A DNA stretch of 64,000 nucleotides from Solimonas sp. SE-A11 (lineage in GTDB: Bacteria; Pseudomonadota; Gammaproteobacteria; Nevskiales; Nevskiaceae): NCBI RefSeq assembly GCF_030345715.1, contig NZ_JAUASX010000020.1, positions 1 to 64,000 of the forward strand, in the 5' to 3' direction. This document shows positions 8,619 to 18,298 of this stretch, one piece after another. Position numbers and translations under genes: made by a program. The first letter of the stretch is position 1. Each line of letters begins with the position of its first letter. Under the pieces are notes generated by a model. It was given only the letters and a program-made list of their open reading frames with translations. It ran no database searches and had not been told where the DNA came from.

Positions 8619-9662
<1,044 letters not shown>

Positions 9663-9696
9663 ATTCGGGTCGCAAGAACCCAAGGGGAGGCCGGCG

Positions 9697-10860
9697 ATGG
9701 AACGCGACCAGGCAATAAAACTCGTACAGCAGCTGCTCACGCTGATGAAGCAGAAGGGCGCATCGGACCTGTTCATCTCGGCGGGCTTCCCGCCGGCGAT
9801 CAAGCTCGACGGCCAGATGACCCCGGTGATGGACAAGCCGCTGCAGCCCGAGCAGGCCGCCATCATCATGCGTTCGCTGATGAACGATCGCCAGATCAAG
9901 GAATTCGAAGCCACCAACGAGTGCAACTTCGCGATCAGCCCCCCGGGCATCGGGCGTTTCCGCGTCAACTCCTTCGTGCAGCAGGGGCGCGTCGGCGGCG
10001 TGATGCGTACCATCAACACCACGATCCCGACCATGGAGCAGCTGGGCCTGCCGGAACAGCTCAAGAAGGTGGTGATGGAAAAGCGTGGCCTGGTGCTGAT
10101 GGTGGGCGCCACCGGCTCGGGCAAGTCGACCTCGCTGGCGGCGATGGTGGGCTACCGCAACGCCAACTCGCGCGGCCACATCATCACCATCGAGGACCCG
10201 ATCGAGTACGTGCACCCGCACAACGGCTGCATGGTGACGCAGCGCGAAGTCGGCCAGGACACGTTCTCCTGGGACAACGCCCTGAAGAACACCCTGCGCC
10301 AGGCACCGGACGTGATCCAGATCGGTGAAATCCGTACCCGCGAGACCATGGAGTACGCGGTCAACTTCGCCGAAACCGGCCATCTGGTGCTGTCCACGCT
10401 GCATGCCAACAGTGCCAACCAGGCGCTGGACCGCATCATCAACTTCTTCCCCGAGGAGAAGCGCGAGCAGCTGCTGATGGACTTGTCGCTGAACCTCAAG
10501 GCCATCATCTCGCAGCGCCTGGTGCGCAAGGAAGGCGGCGGCCGCGCCGCCGCGATGGAGATCATGATCAATTCCCCGCTGGTCTCGGACATGATCTTCA
10601 AGGGCGAGGTGGTCGGTATCAAGGAGGTCATGGCCCGTTCCAACGAGCAGGGCATGATCACCTTCGACCAGTTCCTGTTCGAGCTGTTCGAAGACGGCGT
10701 CATCAACTTCGAGGAGGCGATCCGCAATGCCGACTCGCAGAACGAACTGCGCCTGCGCGTGAAGCTCGAGTCTCGCCGTGCTCGTCAGAACCTCATGGAC
10801 GACGACATGGTGCGCAAGATGCAGATGAAGGAAGAAGAAAAATCGCAGCTGATGCGCTGA
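9697..10860 (+). CDS. pilU: PilT-dependent retraction ATPase PilU
   Basis: A 387-residue paralogue of PilT that assists retraction against load. It has Walker A GATGSGKSTS at about 136-145, the VTQREVGQDTFSW segment, HLVLSTLHANSANQALDRI, and a C-terminal extension rich in charged residues (KMQMKEEEKSQLMR) characteristic of PilU. The PilT-type AIRNLIRE motif is replaced by SPLVSDMIFKGEVVGIKEVM. It follows pilT by 34 bases with a good GGGGAGG site, so it belongs to the same operon. Confidence 0.93.
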   Translation: MERDQAIKLVQQLLTLMKQKGASDLFISAGFPPAIKLDGQMTPVMDKPLQPEQAAIIMRSLMNDRQIKEFEATNECNFAISPPGIGRFRVNSFVQQGRVGGVMRTINTTIPTMEQLGLPEQLKKVVMEKRGLVLMVGATGSGKSTSLAAMVGYRNANSRGHIITIEDPIEYVHPHNGCMVTQREVGQDTFSWDNALKNTLRQAPDVIQIGEIRTRETMEYAVNFAETGHLVLSTLHANSANQALDRIINFFPEEKREQLLMDLSLNLKAIISQRLVRKEGGGRAAAMEIMINSPLVSDMIFKGEVVGIKEVMARSNEQGMITFDQFLFELFEDGVINFEEAIRNADSQNELRLRVKLESRRARQNLMDDDMVRKMQMKEEEKSQLMR

Positions 10861-10897
10861 GCGTGCATCCGACTCGAACACAGGGAGTGGCACCGAG

Positions 10898-11959
10898 ATG
10901 CTGAAGATCCTGCCGTATCTGAAACTGGCGGTGGAGAAGAACGCCTCCGACATCTTCTTCACGGCCAATGCGCCGGCGATGCTGAAGATCGAAGGCGAGA
11001 TGCACGCCGTCGGCAAGACGCTGATGACCACGGAGTTCATCCGCGAGCTGGCCTACAGCATCCTGACGCCGGAACAGCAGAAGCACCTGGAGGAACACTG
11101 GGAGCTGGATCTGGCGACCCAGGCCGGCGGCCTGGGCCGCTTCCGCGTCAACATCTTCAACCAGCGCGGCACCTTGGCCATGGTGCTGCGTTATGTCCGG
11201 TCACAGGTTCCCACGATCGCCGAGCTGGGCGTGCCCGATGTGCTGGGCGACCTGATCATGCTCAAGCGCGGCATGGTGCTGATGGTGGGCGCCACCGGCT
11301 CGGGCAAGTCGACCACGCTGGCAGCGATGATCAACCATCGCAACGAACTGAGCAGCGGACACATCCTGACGATCGAGGATCCGGTGGAGTTCGTGCACCC
11401 GAACCGCCGCAGTATCGTCAACCAGCGTGAAGTCGGTACCGACACGGTCAGCTACGAGCGCGCGCTGAAGAGTTCGTTGCGCGAGGCGCCGGACATGATC
11501 CTGATCGGCGAGGTGCGCGTGCGCGACACCATGGAGGCCTGTATCCAGCTGGCCAACACCGGCCACCTGGCGGTATCCACGCTGCATGCCAACAACGCCT
11601 ACCAGGCGCTGCAGCGTATCGTGAACCTGTATCCGCCCGACCTGCGCGACCAGCTCTACATGGACCTGGCGCTGACACTGCGAGCGATCATTTCGCAGCG
11701 CCTGGTGCGCCGCAAGGACGGCCGCCGCGTACCGGCTTTCGAGGTCATGATCAACACGCCGTACGTGCAGGAACTGATCCTCCACAAGCGCATCGACGAG
11801 ATCAAGGACGCCATGAACCAGTCCTCGGACAAGGGCATGCTGACCTTCGACGCCTCGCTCTACAGCCTCTACAAGCAGGGCATCATCGAGCTGGACGAAG
11901 CGCTCAACAACGCTGACTCACGCACCAACCTGGAAGCGAAGATCAACTTCGGCGGTTAA
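10898..11959 (+). CDS. Third PilT/PilU-family retraction ATPase paralogue
   Basis: A 353-residue protein with complete motor motifs: Walker A GATGSGKSTT at about 132-141, NQREVGTDTVSYERALKSSLREAPDMILIGEVR, and HLAVSTLHANNAYQALQRI. It is closer to PilU than PilT (MVGATGSGKS, an INTPYVQELILHKRIDEIKDAM region, no AIRNLIRE) but lacks the PilU charged tail. It lies 37 bases after pilU with its own GGGAG site, so all three ATPases should be cotranscribed. The usual gammaproteobacterial locus has two such genes. Its role may be load adaptation or a second pilus machine. Confidence 0.88.
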   Translation: MLKILPYLKLAVEKNASDIFFTANAPAMLKIEGEMHAVGKTLMTTEFIRELAYSILTPEQQKHLEEHWELDLATQAGGLGRFRVNIFNQRGTLAMVLRYVRSQVPTIAELGVPDVLGDLIMLKRGMVLMVGATGSGKSTTLAAMINHRNELSSGHILTIEDPVEFVHPNRRSIVNQREVGTDTVSYERALKSSLREAPDMILIGEVRVRDTMEACIQLANTGHLAVSTLHANNAYQALQRIVNLYPPDLRDQLYMDLALTLRAIISQRLVRRKDGRRVPAFEVMINTPYVQELILHKRIDEIKDAMNQSSDKGMLTFDASLYSLYKQGIIELDEALNNADSRTNLEAKINFGG

Positions 11960-11987
11960 AAAAAGGATGCCCACGGGCATCCTTTTT
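11958..11987 (+). terminator. Terminator of the pilT-pilU operon
   Basis: A perfect stem (AAAGGATGCCC, AC loop, GGGCATCCTTT) with A- and T-runs directly overlaps the end of the third ATPase gene. It lies before the convergent gene at 12046-12570. Confidence 0.9.
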
Positions 11988-12045
11988 CCTGGGGCACCAG
12001 GAGCGCGGGTTCTCCCGGGGCGATGAATCCAGCGCCGGCGCAGCG

Positions 12046-12570
12046 TTAGCCGCGCGCCTTCTTCTGCTTCCTCGGCGTCTTGCCCGTGTGCAGCTGGACA
12101 TAGCTCTCGGCCAGGAACTGCAGGTACTGCTCCATGCTGTCGGCACGGGCGATCTCGGCGTCCTCCAGCTGGCGGCTGCGCAACTGTGCCAGCAGGTCCG
12201 AGGCCACCCCCATGTGCTCCAGCAGCCGGTCCGGGCTCATGGACAGCAGTTCCTGCTCCACCAGCTTGATGCGTAGGTTCATGCGCAGGAACAGCAGCTT
12301 GGTCCCTTCAAGCTTGCGCTCGGGCGCGGCAGCGGTGGATGGCTCTGCAGCGGGGGAGGGGGCGGCTTCCGGAGCAGTCCCGGCCGTAGACGGAGCCTCG
12401 GCGGCCGGGGCTTCGGGGGGCGCAGGCGCTTCTTCCGGGGCGAGGGCCGGCCCGGTGGCAGGTTCTGCGGGGGCGGCGACGGCTGTTTCCGGTGCGTCGG
12501 CGGTCCCGGCGGCCGACAGGGGGGCGCTGGCGGCCAGGGCAATCAGGGCGGCGAATAGGCGCGCGGACAT
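12046..12570 (-). CDS. Hypothetical exported protein with Ala/Pro/Glu-rich linker
   Basis: A 174-residue protein of unknown function. The start MSARLFAALIALAASAPLSAAG gives a clear signal peptide; the longer ORF start upstream runs over the rplM promoter and is rejected. Residues about 22-90 are low complexity (Ala, Pro, Glu). The C-terminal half is a charged helical domain (KLLFLRMNLRIKLVEQELL, then DLLAQLRSRQLEDAEIARADSM) that could form a coiled coil, ending in a very basic RKQKKARG tail. It converges on the pilus operon. Confidence 0.6.
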   Translation of the reverse strand: MSARLFAALIALAASAPLSAAGTADAPETAVAAPAEPATGPALAPEEAPAPPEAPAAEAPSTAGTAPEAAPSPAAEPSTAAAPERKLEGTKLLFLRMNLRIKLVEQELLSMSPDRLLEHMGVASDLLAQLRSRQLEDAEIARADSMEQYLQFLAESYVQLHTGKTPRKQKKARG

Positions 12571-12719
12571 GGGTCGGAAGCGGCAAAAACGGGGTAAGTG
12601 GCCTTCCAGCTTAGCAAAAACCGGCCGGCGGCCGGCCCTGGACTTGCGCGGAGAAGGCTGAATCACTAAACTCCGCGACCTTTCTGGCCTCCTCCAAGGG
12701 TTGCCAGGGCTGTACCGAG

Positions 12720-12735
12720 GTTGCCTTCGGGCAAC
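12720..12735 (+). promoter_or_regulatory. TTCG-capped hairpin in the rplM leader
   Basis: A perfect six-base stem GTTGCC-TTCG-GGCAAC lies 31 bases upstream of the rplM start. Small leader hairpins ahead of ribosomal protein genes can mediate feedback control, but no known leader family is recognisable here. A TATAACT sequence just after it could instead be a -10 box. Confidence 0.35.
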
Positions 12736-12766
12736 TGAACTATAACTACCGATGTGGAATGGAACG

Positions 12767-13195
12767 ATGAAGACCATCTTCGTGAATTCCGAAACCGTCA
12801 AGCGCGACTGGTACGTGATTGACGCAACGGACAAGGTTTTGGGCCGAGTGGCCACCGAGTGCGCTCGTCGCCTGCGCGGCAAGCACAAGCCCGAGTACAC
12901 CCCGAACTGCGACACCGGCGATTACATCGTCGTGATCAATGTCGACAAGATCAAGGCTACGGGCAACAAGCTGCAGGACAAGGTGTACTACCGTCACACC
13001 GGCCACCCGGGCGGCATCAAGTCGACCACCCTGGGCAAGATGCTGCAGGAGCACCCGACCCGCGTCCTTGAGAAGGCGGTCAAGGGCATGCTGCCGACCG
13101 GTCCGCTGGGCTTCGCCCAGTACCGCAAGCTGAAGGTGTACGCCGGTGCCGAGCACCCGCACACCGCGCAGCAGCCGAAGCCGCTCAACTTCTAA
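12767..13195 (+). CDS. rplM: 50S ribosomal protein L13
   Basis: A 142-residue ribosomal protein binding 23S rRNA early in large-subunit assembly. The sequence matches L13 end to end: [84 protein letters not shown]. The ORF opens five codons earlier, but the conserved start is MKT. It forms the standard rplM-rpsI operon with 12 bases between genes. Confidence 0.98.
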   Translation: MKTIFVNSETVKRDWYVIDATDKVLGRVATECARRLRGKHKPEYTPNCDTGDYIVVINVDKIKATGNKLQDKVYYRHTGHPGGIKSTTLGKMLQEHPTRVLEKAVKGMLPTGPLGFAQYRKLKVYAGAEHPHTAQQPKPLNF

Positions 13196-13207
13196 GGTTC
13201 CGATTCC

Positions 13208-13606
13208 ATGGCCAAGAACATCGAATACAAGTACGGCACGGGCCGTCGCAAGACTGCTTCGGCGCGCGTGTTCCTCAAGCCGGGTTCCGGCGCGATCTCC
13301 ATCAACAGCAAGACCGTCGAAGAGTACTTCGGCCGTGAGACCTCCCGCATGCTGGTTCGCCAGCCGCTGGAACTGGTCGACGCGCTGACCCGCTTCGACA
13401 TCAAGGTCACCGTCGTCGGCGGCGGCCCCTCGGGCCAGGCCGGTGCGGTGCGCCACGGCATCACCCGCGCCCTGATGGAGTATGACGAGAGCTTCCGCCC
13501 GGCCCTGCGCCAGGCTGGCCTCGTCACCCGCGACGCCCGTGAGGTTGAGCGTAAGAAGGTCGGTCTGCACAAGGCCCGCCGCGGTACGCAGTACTCCAAG
13601 CGTTAA
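13208..13606 (+). CDS. rpsI: 30S ribosomal protein S9
   Basis: A 132-residue ribosomal protein whose C-terminal tail reaches the P-site tRNA. The [22 protein letters not shown] start, [19 protein letters not shown] centre and the basic [17 protein letters not shown] tail are all diagnostic. It is cotranscribed with rplM, and a tRNA-Gln gene with its own promoter follows. Confidence 0.98.
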   Translation: MAKNIEYKYGTGRRKTASARVFLKPGSGAISINSKTVEEYFGRETSRMLVRQPLELVDALTRFDIKVTVVGGGPSGQAGAVRHGITRALMEYDESFRPALRQAGLVTRDAREVERKKVGLHKARRGTQYSKR

Positions 13607-13614
13607 GAAAACGC

Positions 13615-13642
13615 TTGGCTTTTGGGGCGGCGGGGTTATACT
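13615..13642 (+). promoter_or_regulatory. Promoter of tRNA-Gln
   Basis: TTGGCT (13615-13620) and TATACT (13637-13642) are separated by 16 bp, close to a sigma-70 promoter. The -10 box ends 27 bases before the tRNA, and the GC-rich start region is typical of stable-RNA genes. Confidence 0.6.
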
Positions 13643-13669
13643 CGCCGCCCTACGATTTCCGGTACCGGA

Positions 13670-13743
13670 TGGGAGATCGTCTAATGGTAGGACAACAGAT
13701 TCTGACTCTGTTTATCTAGGTTCGAGTCCTAGTCTCCCAACCA
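13670..13743 (+). tRNA. tRNA-Gln (anticodon CTG)
   Basis: A complete cloverleaf with encoded CCA can be drawn. The acceptor stem TGGGAGA pairs with TCTCCCA, followed by discriminator A and CCA. The anticodon stem ACAGA/TCTGT encloses the loop TTCTGAC, giving anticodon CTG, and the T arm contains GGTTCGAGTCC. The U1-A72 pair is as in other bacterial tRNA-Gln. A terminator follows 15 bases later. Confidence 0.96.
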
Positions 13744-13757
13744 TCCGATGCAGCAAG

Positions 13758-13783
13758 AGAAAGCCCGCGAAAGCGGGCTTTCT
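13758..13783 (+). terminator. Rho-independent terminator after tRNA-Gln
   Basis: Perfect stem AGAAAGCCCGC / GCGGGCTTTCT with a GAAA tetraloop, ending in a short T-rich stretch. Confidence 0.85.
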
Positions 13784-13807
13784 TGTATCTGGAGCCCAGC
13801 AAGCGCC

Positions 13808-14368
13808 ATGACGAAGATCGCCCTCACCCCCTTCGCCCGTACCCGCCTGTTCCCGTCCTCGGGCCGTCGCAATGCCATCGTCGGCACCACGCCGGCGGAA
13901 TGGGAGCGCCACCTGAACGAAAACCAGCCCCTTAAGGTGCTGGAGGGCTACGCTCCCTTCTGCAAGCTGCACGTGCACGCCAACTGGACGCAGACGCGCT
14001 GCCTGACGGTGCCGATCACGCCGGAGAACCAGCACCTGCTGCGCAGCGGTTACGAGGCGCGCTCGCGAGAGGAACTGCCGGTGCTGGTGCGCTGGTTCGA
14101 GGGCGTGGAGCCGCCGGTGGCGGGCTACCTGGTGGTGATCCTCTACAGCCGCGAGCAGATGGCCAAGGAAGGCACGCCGGTGGACGCTGACTGGGGCGTG
14201 GTCGGCTGCCTGGCCACGGCCGAACCGGAGGAGATCCCAATGGCGCCGATCACGATGATGCGCAATGCCCTGGGCGTGGAGGAAGGTGGTTCCGGCGTGC
14301 CGATGGATCGCGCCGCCTACCGTCGCAGCGTGGCGTTCTGGGAGCGCAACGCCAACTGGCGGGTCTGA
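13808..14368 (+). CDS. DUF3228 family protein
   Basis: A 186-residue cytoplasmic protein of unknown function. The chosen ATG begins MTKIALTPFARTRLFP; the ORF opens 20 codons earlier inside the terminator, which is implausible. The sequence features LYSREQMAKEG, DWGVVGCLATAEPEEIPMAPITMMRNALG and a C-terminal RAAYRRSVAFWERNANW match the DUF3228 family as I recall it. No catalytic residues can be assigned. Confidence 0.75.
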   Translation: MTKIALTPFARTRLFPSSGRRNAIVGTTPAEWERHLNENQPLKVLEGYAPFCKLHVHANWTQTRCLTVPITPENQHLLRSGYEARSREELPVLVRWFEGVEPPVAGYLVVILYSREQMAKEGTPVDADWGVVGCLATAEPEEIPMAPITMMRNALGVEEGGSGVPMDRAAYRRSVAFWERNANWRV

Positions 14369-14388
14369 GGCTTGCGCACCCAAAAGAA

Positions 14389-14407
14389 GGCCCGCCGGAG
14401 GCGGGCC
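14389..14407 (+). terminator. GC-rich hairpin, possible terminator
   Basis: GGCCCGCC-GGA-GGCGGGCC forms a perfect stem just after the DUF3228 stop codon but lacks a T-run, so termination would be weak. Confidence 0.45.
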
Positions 14408-14590
14408 ATGCGTTCCAAGGGAGTCGGCCTTAGCATGCGCCGGAAATCCGGCGCCGGATGTGCCGTTTCGCCGCCGTAAATCCCCCACTTGTCGGCCCCG
14501 GCCCGTCCGCTTCGGCCGGAAGGGCGGGGGCGAACAGGCGGAATTGCCCTAGAATCCGGGCCCTTCTTCCAACCCAGACCGGAGCCCCCC

Positions 14591-15277
14591 TTGGACGACT
14601 TACAGGACCTGCTCGACCGCAACGAACGCTGGGCGGAGCGGGTGGTGGCCGATGACCCCGAGTTCTTCAAGCGCCTGGTAGGCCAGCAGACCCCCAAGTA
14701 CCTCTGGATCGGCTGCTCCGACTCGCGCGTGCCCGCCAACGAGATCGTCGACCTGCAGCCGGGCGAGCTGTTCGTCCACCGCAACATCGCCAACGTGGTG
14801 CCGCTGTCGGACGTCAACGCGCAGTCGGTGATCCAGTTCGCCGTGGAGGTGCTCAAGGTGGAGCACATCATGGTGGTGGGTCACTACCGCTGCTCCGGCG
14901 TTCACGCGGCCCTGCATGCCAAGGAACTGGGCGGCGTCTCCGACTTCTGGCTGAGCCAGGTGCGCTCGGTGGCGGCGCGTCACGCCGGCGTGCTCGGCGA
15001 GCAGGACAACGATCACCAGCGCGAATCCTTCCTCTGCGAGCTGAACGTGCTGGAGCAGTCCTTCAACGTCTGCACCTCCGTGCCGGTACGCAATGCCTGG
15101 GCGCGCGGGCAGAAGCTGGCGGTGCACGGCTGGATTTACCGCTTGGGCGACGGGCGCCTGCGCCACCTGGATTTCAGCGTGGACGGCGAGACCAACCTGG
15201 AAGTGCTGCGCGCCGACGCGGTTGCCAAGATCGGCGCGGCACGGCGCGAGCACTATTCGGGCCGGCGCAACACCTGA
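14591..15277 (+). CDS. can: Beta-class carbonic anhydrase
   Basis: A 228-residue zinc enzyme interconverting CO2 and bicarbonate. With the TTG start chosen here (GGAG seven bases upstream), the zinc ligands fall at C42 (IGCSDSR, with D44) and in the GHYRCSGV motif at about H98 and C101, the same numbering as E. coli Can. No ATG gives a sensible start; the longer ORF reaches into non-coding DNA. Its stop codon overlaps the start of the next gene (TGATG), so it is coupled to a PhaB-like reductase. Confidence 0.9.
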   Translation: MDDLQDLLDRNERWAERVVADDPEFFKRLVGQQTPKYLWIGCSDSRVPANEIVDLQPGELFVHRNIANVVPLSDVNAQSVIQFAVEVLKVEHIMVVGHYRCSGVHAALHAKELGGVSDFWLSQVRSVAARHAGVLGEQDNDHQRESFLCELNVLEQSFNVCTSVPVRNAWARGQKLAVHGWIYRLGDGRLRHLDFSVDGETNLEVLRADAVAKIGAARREHYSGRRNT

Positions 15278-16023
15278 TGCTCATCGACCTCTCCGGGCGG
15301 CGCGCCCTGGTCACCGGTGGCACCGGCGCGATCGGCTCGCGCATCTGCGCGGCCCTGGCCCGCACTGGGGCCCGGGTCATCGCCAACTGCGCGGAGTTCG
15401 ACATGGCGGCGGCGCAGGAGCAGCAGGCACGCTGGCAGGCCGAGGGCCTGGAGATCGCCCTGGAGCCCTTCGACGTGGCCAGCTTCGAGGCCAGCGCCGC
15501 GGCCATCGGCCGCATCGGGCCGCTCGACATCCTGGTCAACTGCGCCGGCATCACGCGTGACGCGCCGCTGCGGCGCATGCAGCCGCAGCAATGGCAGGAC
15601 GTGCTGCGCGTGAACCTGGACAGTGTCTTCAACACCAGCCGCCAGGTGGTCGAAGGCATGTGCGGGCGTGGCTGGGGCCGCATCGTCAACATCTCCTCGG
15701 TCAACGGACAGAAAGGGCAGTTTGGCCAGACCAACTACTCCGCCGCCAAGGCTGGCGTCCATGGCTTCACCATGGCCCTGGCCGCGGAAACCGCGCGCAA
15801 GGGGGTCACGGTCAACACGGTCTCCCCGGGGTACATCGACAGCCCGATGATCCGCGCCGTGCCCGAGGACGTCCGCACCCGCATCCTCGAGGGCATCCCC
15901 GCCGGTCGCTTCGGCCAGCCGCAGGACATCGCCAGCGCGGTGACCTTCCTCTGCGCCGAACAGGCGGCCTTCATCACGGGCGCCAACCTGCCGGTCAACG
16001 GCGGGCAATTCATGTCGGCCTAG
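15277..16023 (+). CDS. Acetoacetyl-CoA reductase-like SDR (PhaB-like)
   Basis: A 248-residue NADPH-dependent short-chain dehydrogenase. The cofactor loop is TGGTGAIGS near residue 14, then NCAGITRD, and the active site NISSVNGQKGQFGQTNYSAAKAG with catalytic Ser, Tyr and Lys. The NGQKGQFGQTNYSAAKAG and VNTVSPGYI stretches are typical of PhaB, which makes 3-hydroxybutyryl-CoA for polyhydroxyalkanoate. A FabG-like role is the alternative. No other PHA gene lies nearby; coupling to carbonic anhydrase is unusual. Confidence 0.8.
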   Translation: MLIDLSGRRALVTGGTGAIGSRICAALARTGARVIANCAEFDMAAAQEQQARWQAEGLEIALEPFDVASFEASAAAIGRIGPLDILVNCAGITRDAPLRRMQPQQWQDVLRVNLDSVFNTSRQVVEGMCGRGWGRIVNISSVNGQKGQFGQTNYSAAKAGVHGFTMALAAETARKGVTVNTVSPGYIDSPMIRAVPEDVRTRILEGIPAGRFGQPQDIASAVTFLCAEQAAFITGANLPVNGGQFMSA

Positions 16024-16150
16024 CCTGGCAGCGCAGCAGTCGTCTCCAGCTGCGCACAGGGTCAGTTCGGCGTCCATGAAAACATGGGTTTGATGGATTT
16101 TTCGCGATCTGACATCTGTAAATAAACCATCACGTCTTGTATTTGAAACA

Positions 16151-16173
16151 ATTCGTGAATAAGATTCACGAAT
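16151..16173. promoter_or_regulatory. Perfect palindromic operator upstream of the TetR/efflux operon
   Basis: Two 10-bp arms, ATTCGTGAAT and ATTCACGAAT, are perfectly inverted around a 3-bp AAG spacer. The site lies 48 bp upstream of the TetR start in an AT-rich stretch (16080-16200) unlike the surrounding GC-rich DNA. Length, symmetry and position fit an autoregulatory TetR-family operator that would control the whole efflux operon. Confidence 0.7.
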
Positions 16174-16220
16174 AAATCGGCATTACATTTTCATTCTCTC
16201 CTCTCCAGTCCTCCCGCCTC

Positions 16221-16946
16221 ATGGGCACCAAGGAACGTCGCCAGCGTGAGTTCGAGGACCGTGAACAGGTCTTCCTGGACTGTGCGCGCGACCTGATCCG
16301 CGACGAAGGGCTGCTGAACCTGCAGATGTCGCGTATCGCCGAGAAGAGCGAGTACGCGGTCGGCACCCTGTACAAGCACTTCGCCTCCAAGGAAGACCTG
16401 CTGCTGGCCCTGGCCGCGGTGGATACCGAGAAGCACGTCGCCATGTTCCAGCGTGCCACGCAGTGGCAGGCCAAGGCGCGCGACCGCATGGTGGCGATCG
16501 CGGTGGCCGACATGATCTTCGTGCGCCGCAACCCGGACTTCTTCCGCCTGGGCCAGTACGTCTTCACCGAGGTGGTCTGGAAGGCCGCCTCCACCGAGCG
16601 CCGCCAGGCGATGCTGGTTGCCAGCGATCCGATAGCCGACATGGTGACGGGTATCGTCAATGACGGGGTCGCGGCCGGCGAGCTGGAGCTGCGCGGCATG
16701 GCGGCCGAGGAAATCTGCACGGGTCTCTGGGCGCTGTCCGCCGGGACGCACAACCTGGTGCACGCCGAGGGCGTGCTGGAAGACTTCAACATACGTGATC
16801 CCTACCGGCTGATGTGTCGCCATACGCAGGTGATGCTCAACGGTTACGGTTGGCGCCCGCTGGTGGATGTCGGCGACGGTGCGGCCCTGGATGCCCTGAT
16901 CAAGAGAATTTGCAACGAGGTGTTCGATGACCTGTGCAGCGAATAA
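16221..16946 (+). CDS. TetR/AcrR family transcriptional regulator
   Basis: A 241-residue regulator. The N-terminal HTH covers about residues 15-60 (FLDCARDLIRDEGLLNLQMSRIAEKS, then VGTLYKHFASKEDLLL, the classic TetR recognition helix end). The ligand domain includes IRDPYRLMCRHTQVMLNGYGW, a C-terminal pattern of several gammaproteobacterial TetR proteins next to RND pumps. It overlaps the TolC gene by 20 bases and so is the first gene of the efflux operon; repression through the palindrome at 16151-16173 is likely. Confidence 0.9.
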   Translation: MGTKERRQREFEDREQVFLDCARDLIRDEGLLNLQMSRIAEKSEYAVGTLYKHFASKEDLLLALAAVDTEKHVAMFQRATQWQAKARDRMVAIAVADMIFVRRNPDFFRLGQYVFTEVVWKAASTERRQAMLVASDPIADMVTGIVNDGVAAGELELRGMAAEEICTGLWALSAGTHNLVHAEGVLEDFNIRDPYRLMCRHTQVMLNGYGWRPLVDVGDGAALDALIKRICNEVFDDLCSE

Positions 16947-18270
16947 GAGCCGGCGAGTGGCCGTGCTGCTGGTTGGTGTGCTTGGCGGCGTTTCCGCGCC
17001 GGCTTCCGCAATGACGCTCGGCGATGCCTACCAGCGCGCTCTGCAGCACGATCCGGCGATCGCGAGCTCGATCGCCCAGTACGAGGCCGATCGCGAGGCC
17101 AGCGAGCTGGAGCGCGCCGAGCTGCGGCCGTTGATCTCGGCCGACGGCAAGTACGAGTTCGCGCATACCGACTCCGACGGCGTGTTCGGCAACACCAAGG
17201 ACGACTACTGGGCCTGGTCCGCCGGCGTGAGCCTGCGTCAGGCATTGTTCCGCCTGGACTGGTCCGCCCGCGGCCAGCGCGCCGATGCGCTGGATGCCCT
17301 GAGCGACATCTCCATCACCGACCGCCGCCAGAAGCTGCTGCTGCGTACGGCGGAGCGTTACTTCGGCGTGCTCAACGCGCAGGACTCGGTGGAGCAGGCC
17401 GGCGCCGAGGCCAAGGCCATCCGCGAGTCGCTGGAAGACACGCGCAAGCGCTATGAAGTGGAGCTGGTGCCGGGCACCGACCTGAAGGAAGCCCAGGCCC
17501 GCGACGACCTCGCCCAGGCGCGCCTGCTGTCAGCACGCCGGGCGCTGGACAATGCCCGCGATGCGCTCGACGAGGTCACCGGCAACGGCCGCGTGGCCCT
17601 GCCGCAGATCCGCGAGGATGCCGAGTTCCCGCCGCTGGAGCCGGCGCAGGTGGAGGACTGGGTCAAGGCCGCCCGCGAGCACAACCCGACGATCCTGCAG
17701 GCCCAGCAGAATGCCGTTATCGCCGGTGCCGACCGCCGCAGCCGCGTCGCCGAGGCCGCGCCCTCGCTGGACCTGGTGGGGCGTGCCGGCCGCAGCGACG
17801 ACAGCGACTTCGACTTCGGCCAGCGCGCGGACGATGCCCGCATCGGCGTGCAGTTGACGGTGCCGCTCTACGCCGGCGGCGGGGTCAGCGCCGCCAAGCG
17901 CCAGGCCGCAGCCAAGGAGCGCTTCGCCGTCGCCGAGCTCAACCGCACCACGCTGGAGACCGAGCGCCAGACGCGCCAGCTCTTCAACCAGGTGCAGACC
18001 GCGTACTCCGAAACCCAGGCCTACAACCGGGCACTGGTCTCGGCGCGTGCGGCGGAAACCGCGACGCGCGCCGGCTACGAGGCCGGCACCCGCACCATCA
18101 CCGACGTGCTCGACGCGCAGTCGCGCACCGTGCAGGCCCAGCTGAACTACGACTCCACACGTTACTCGCTGCTGCTCAACCTGCTGCAGCTCAAGCAGGC
18201 CGCCGGCAACCTGACGGAGCGCGACTTCGCCGGGATCGACAAGCTGATGCAACCCGTTTCGGCCCAGTAA
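16927..18270 (+). CDS. TolC family outer-membrane efflux channel
   Basis: A 447-residue outer-membrane channel of a tripartite pump. The N-terminal signal peptide ends at APASA near residue 27. The mature protein has the two-fold repeat of TolC: MTLGDAYQRALQHDPAI, coiled helices, a beta-strand pair near YEFAHTDSDGVFGNTKDDYWAWSAG, then RIGVQLTVPLYAGGGVSAA and the second helical repeat ending YEAGTRTITDVLDAQ. The start lies inside the TetR gene, so translation is probably coupled. The MFP gene follows after 28 bases. Confidence 0.92.
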   Translation: MTCAANKSRRVAVLLVGVLGGVSAPASAMTLGDAYQRALQHDPAIASSIAQYEADREASELERAELRPLISADGKYEFAHTDSDGVFGNTKDDYWAWSAGVSLRQALFRLDWSARGQRADALDALSDISITDRRQKLLLRTAERYFGVLNAQDSVEQAGAEAKAIRESLEDTRKRYEVELVPGTDLKEAQARDDLAQARLLSARRALDNARDALDEVTGNGRVALPQIREDAEFPPLEPAQVEDWVKAAREHNPTILQAQQNAVIAGADRRSRVAEAAPSLDLVGRAGRSDDSDFDFGQRADDARIGVQLTVPLYAGGGVSAAKRQAAAKERFAVAELNRTTLETERQTRQLFNQVQTAYSETQAYNRALVSARAAETATRAGYEAGTRTITDVLDAQSRTVQAQLNYDSTRYSLLLNLLQLKQAAGNLTERDFAGIDKLMQPVSAQ

Positions 18271-18298
18271 GACACAGATTGCCTTTGAAGGACGTGTT

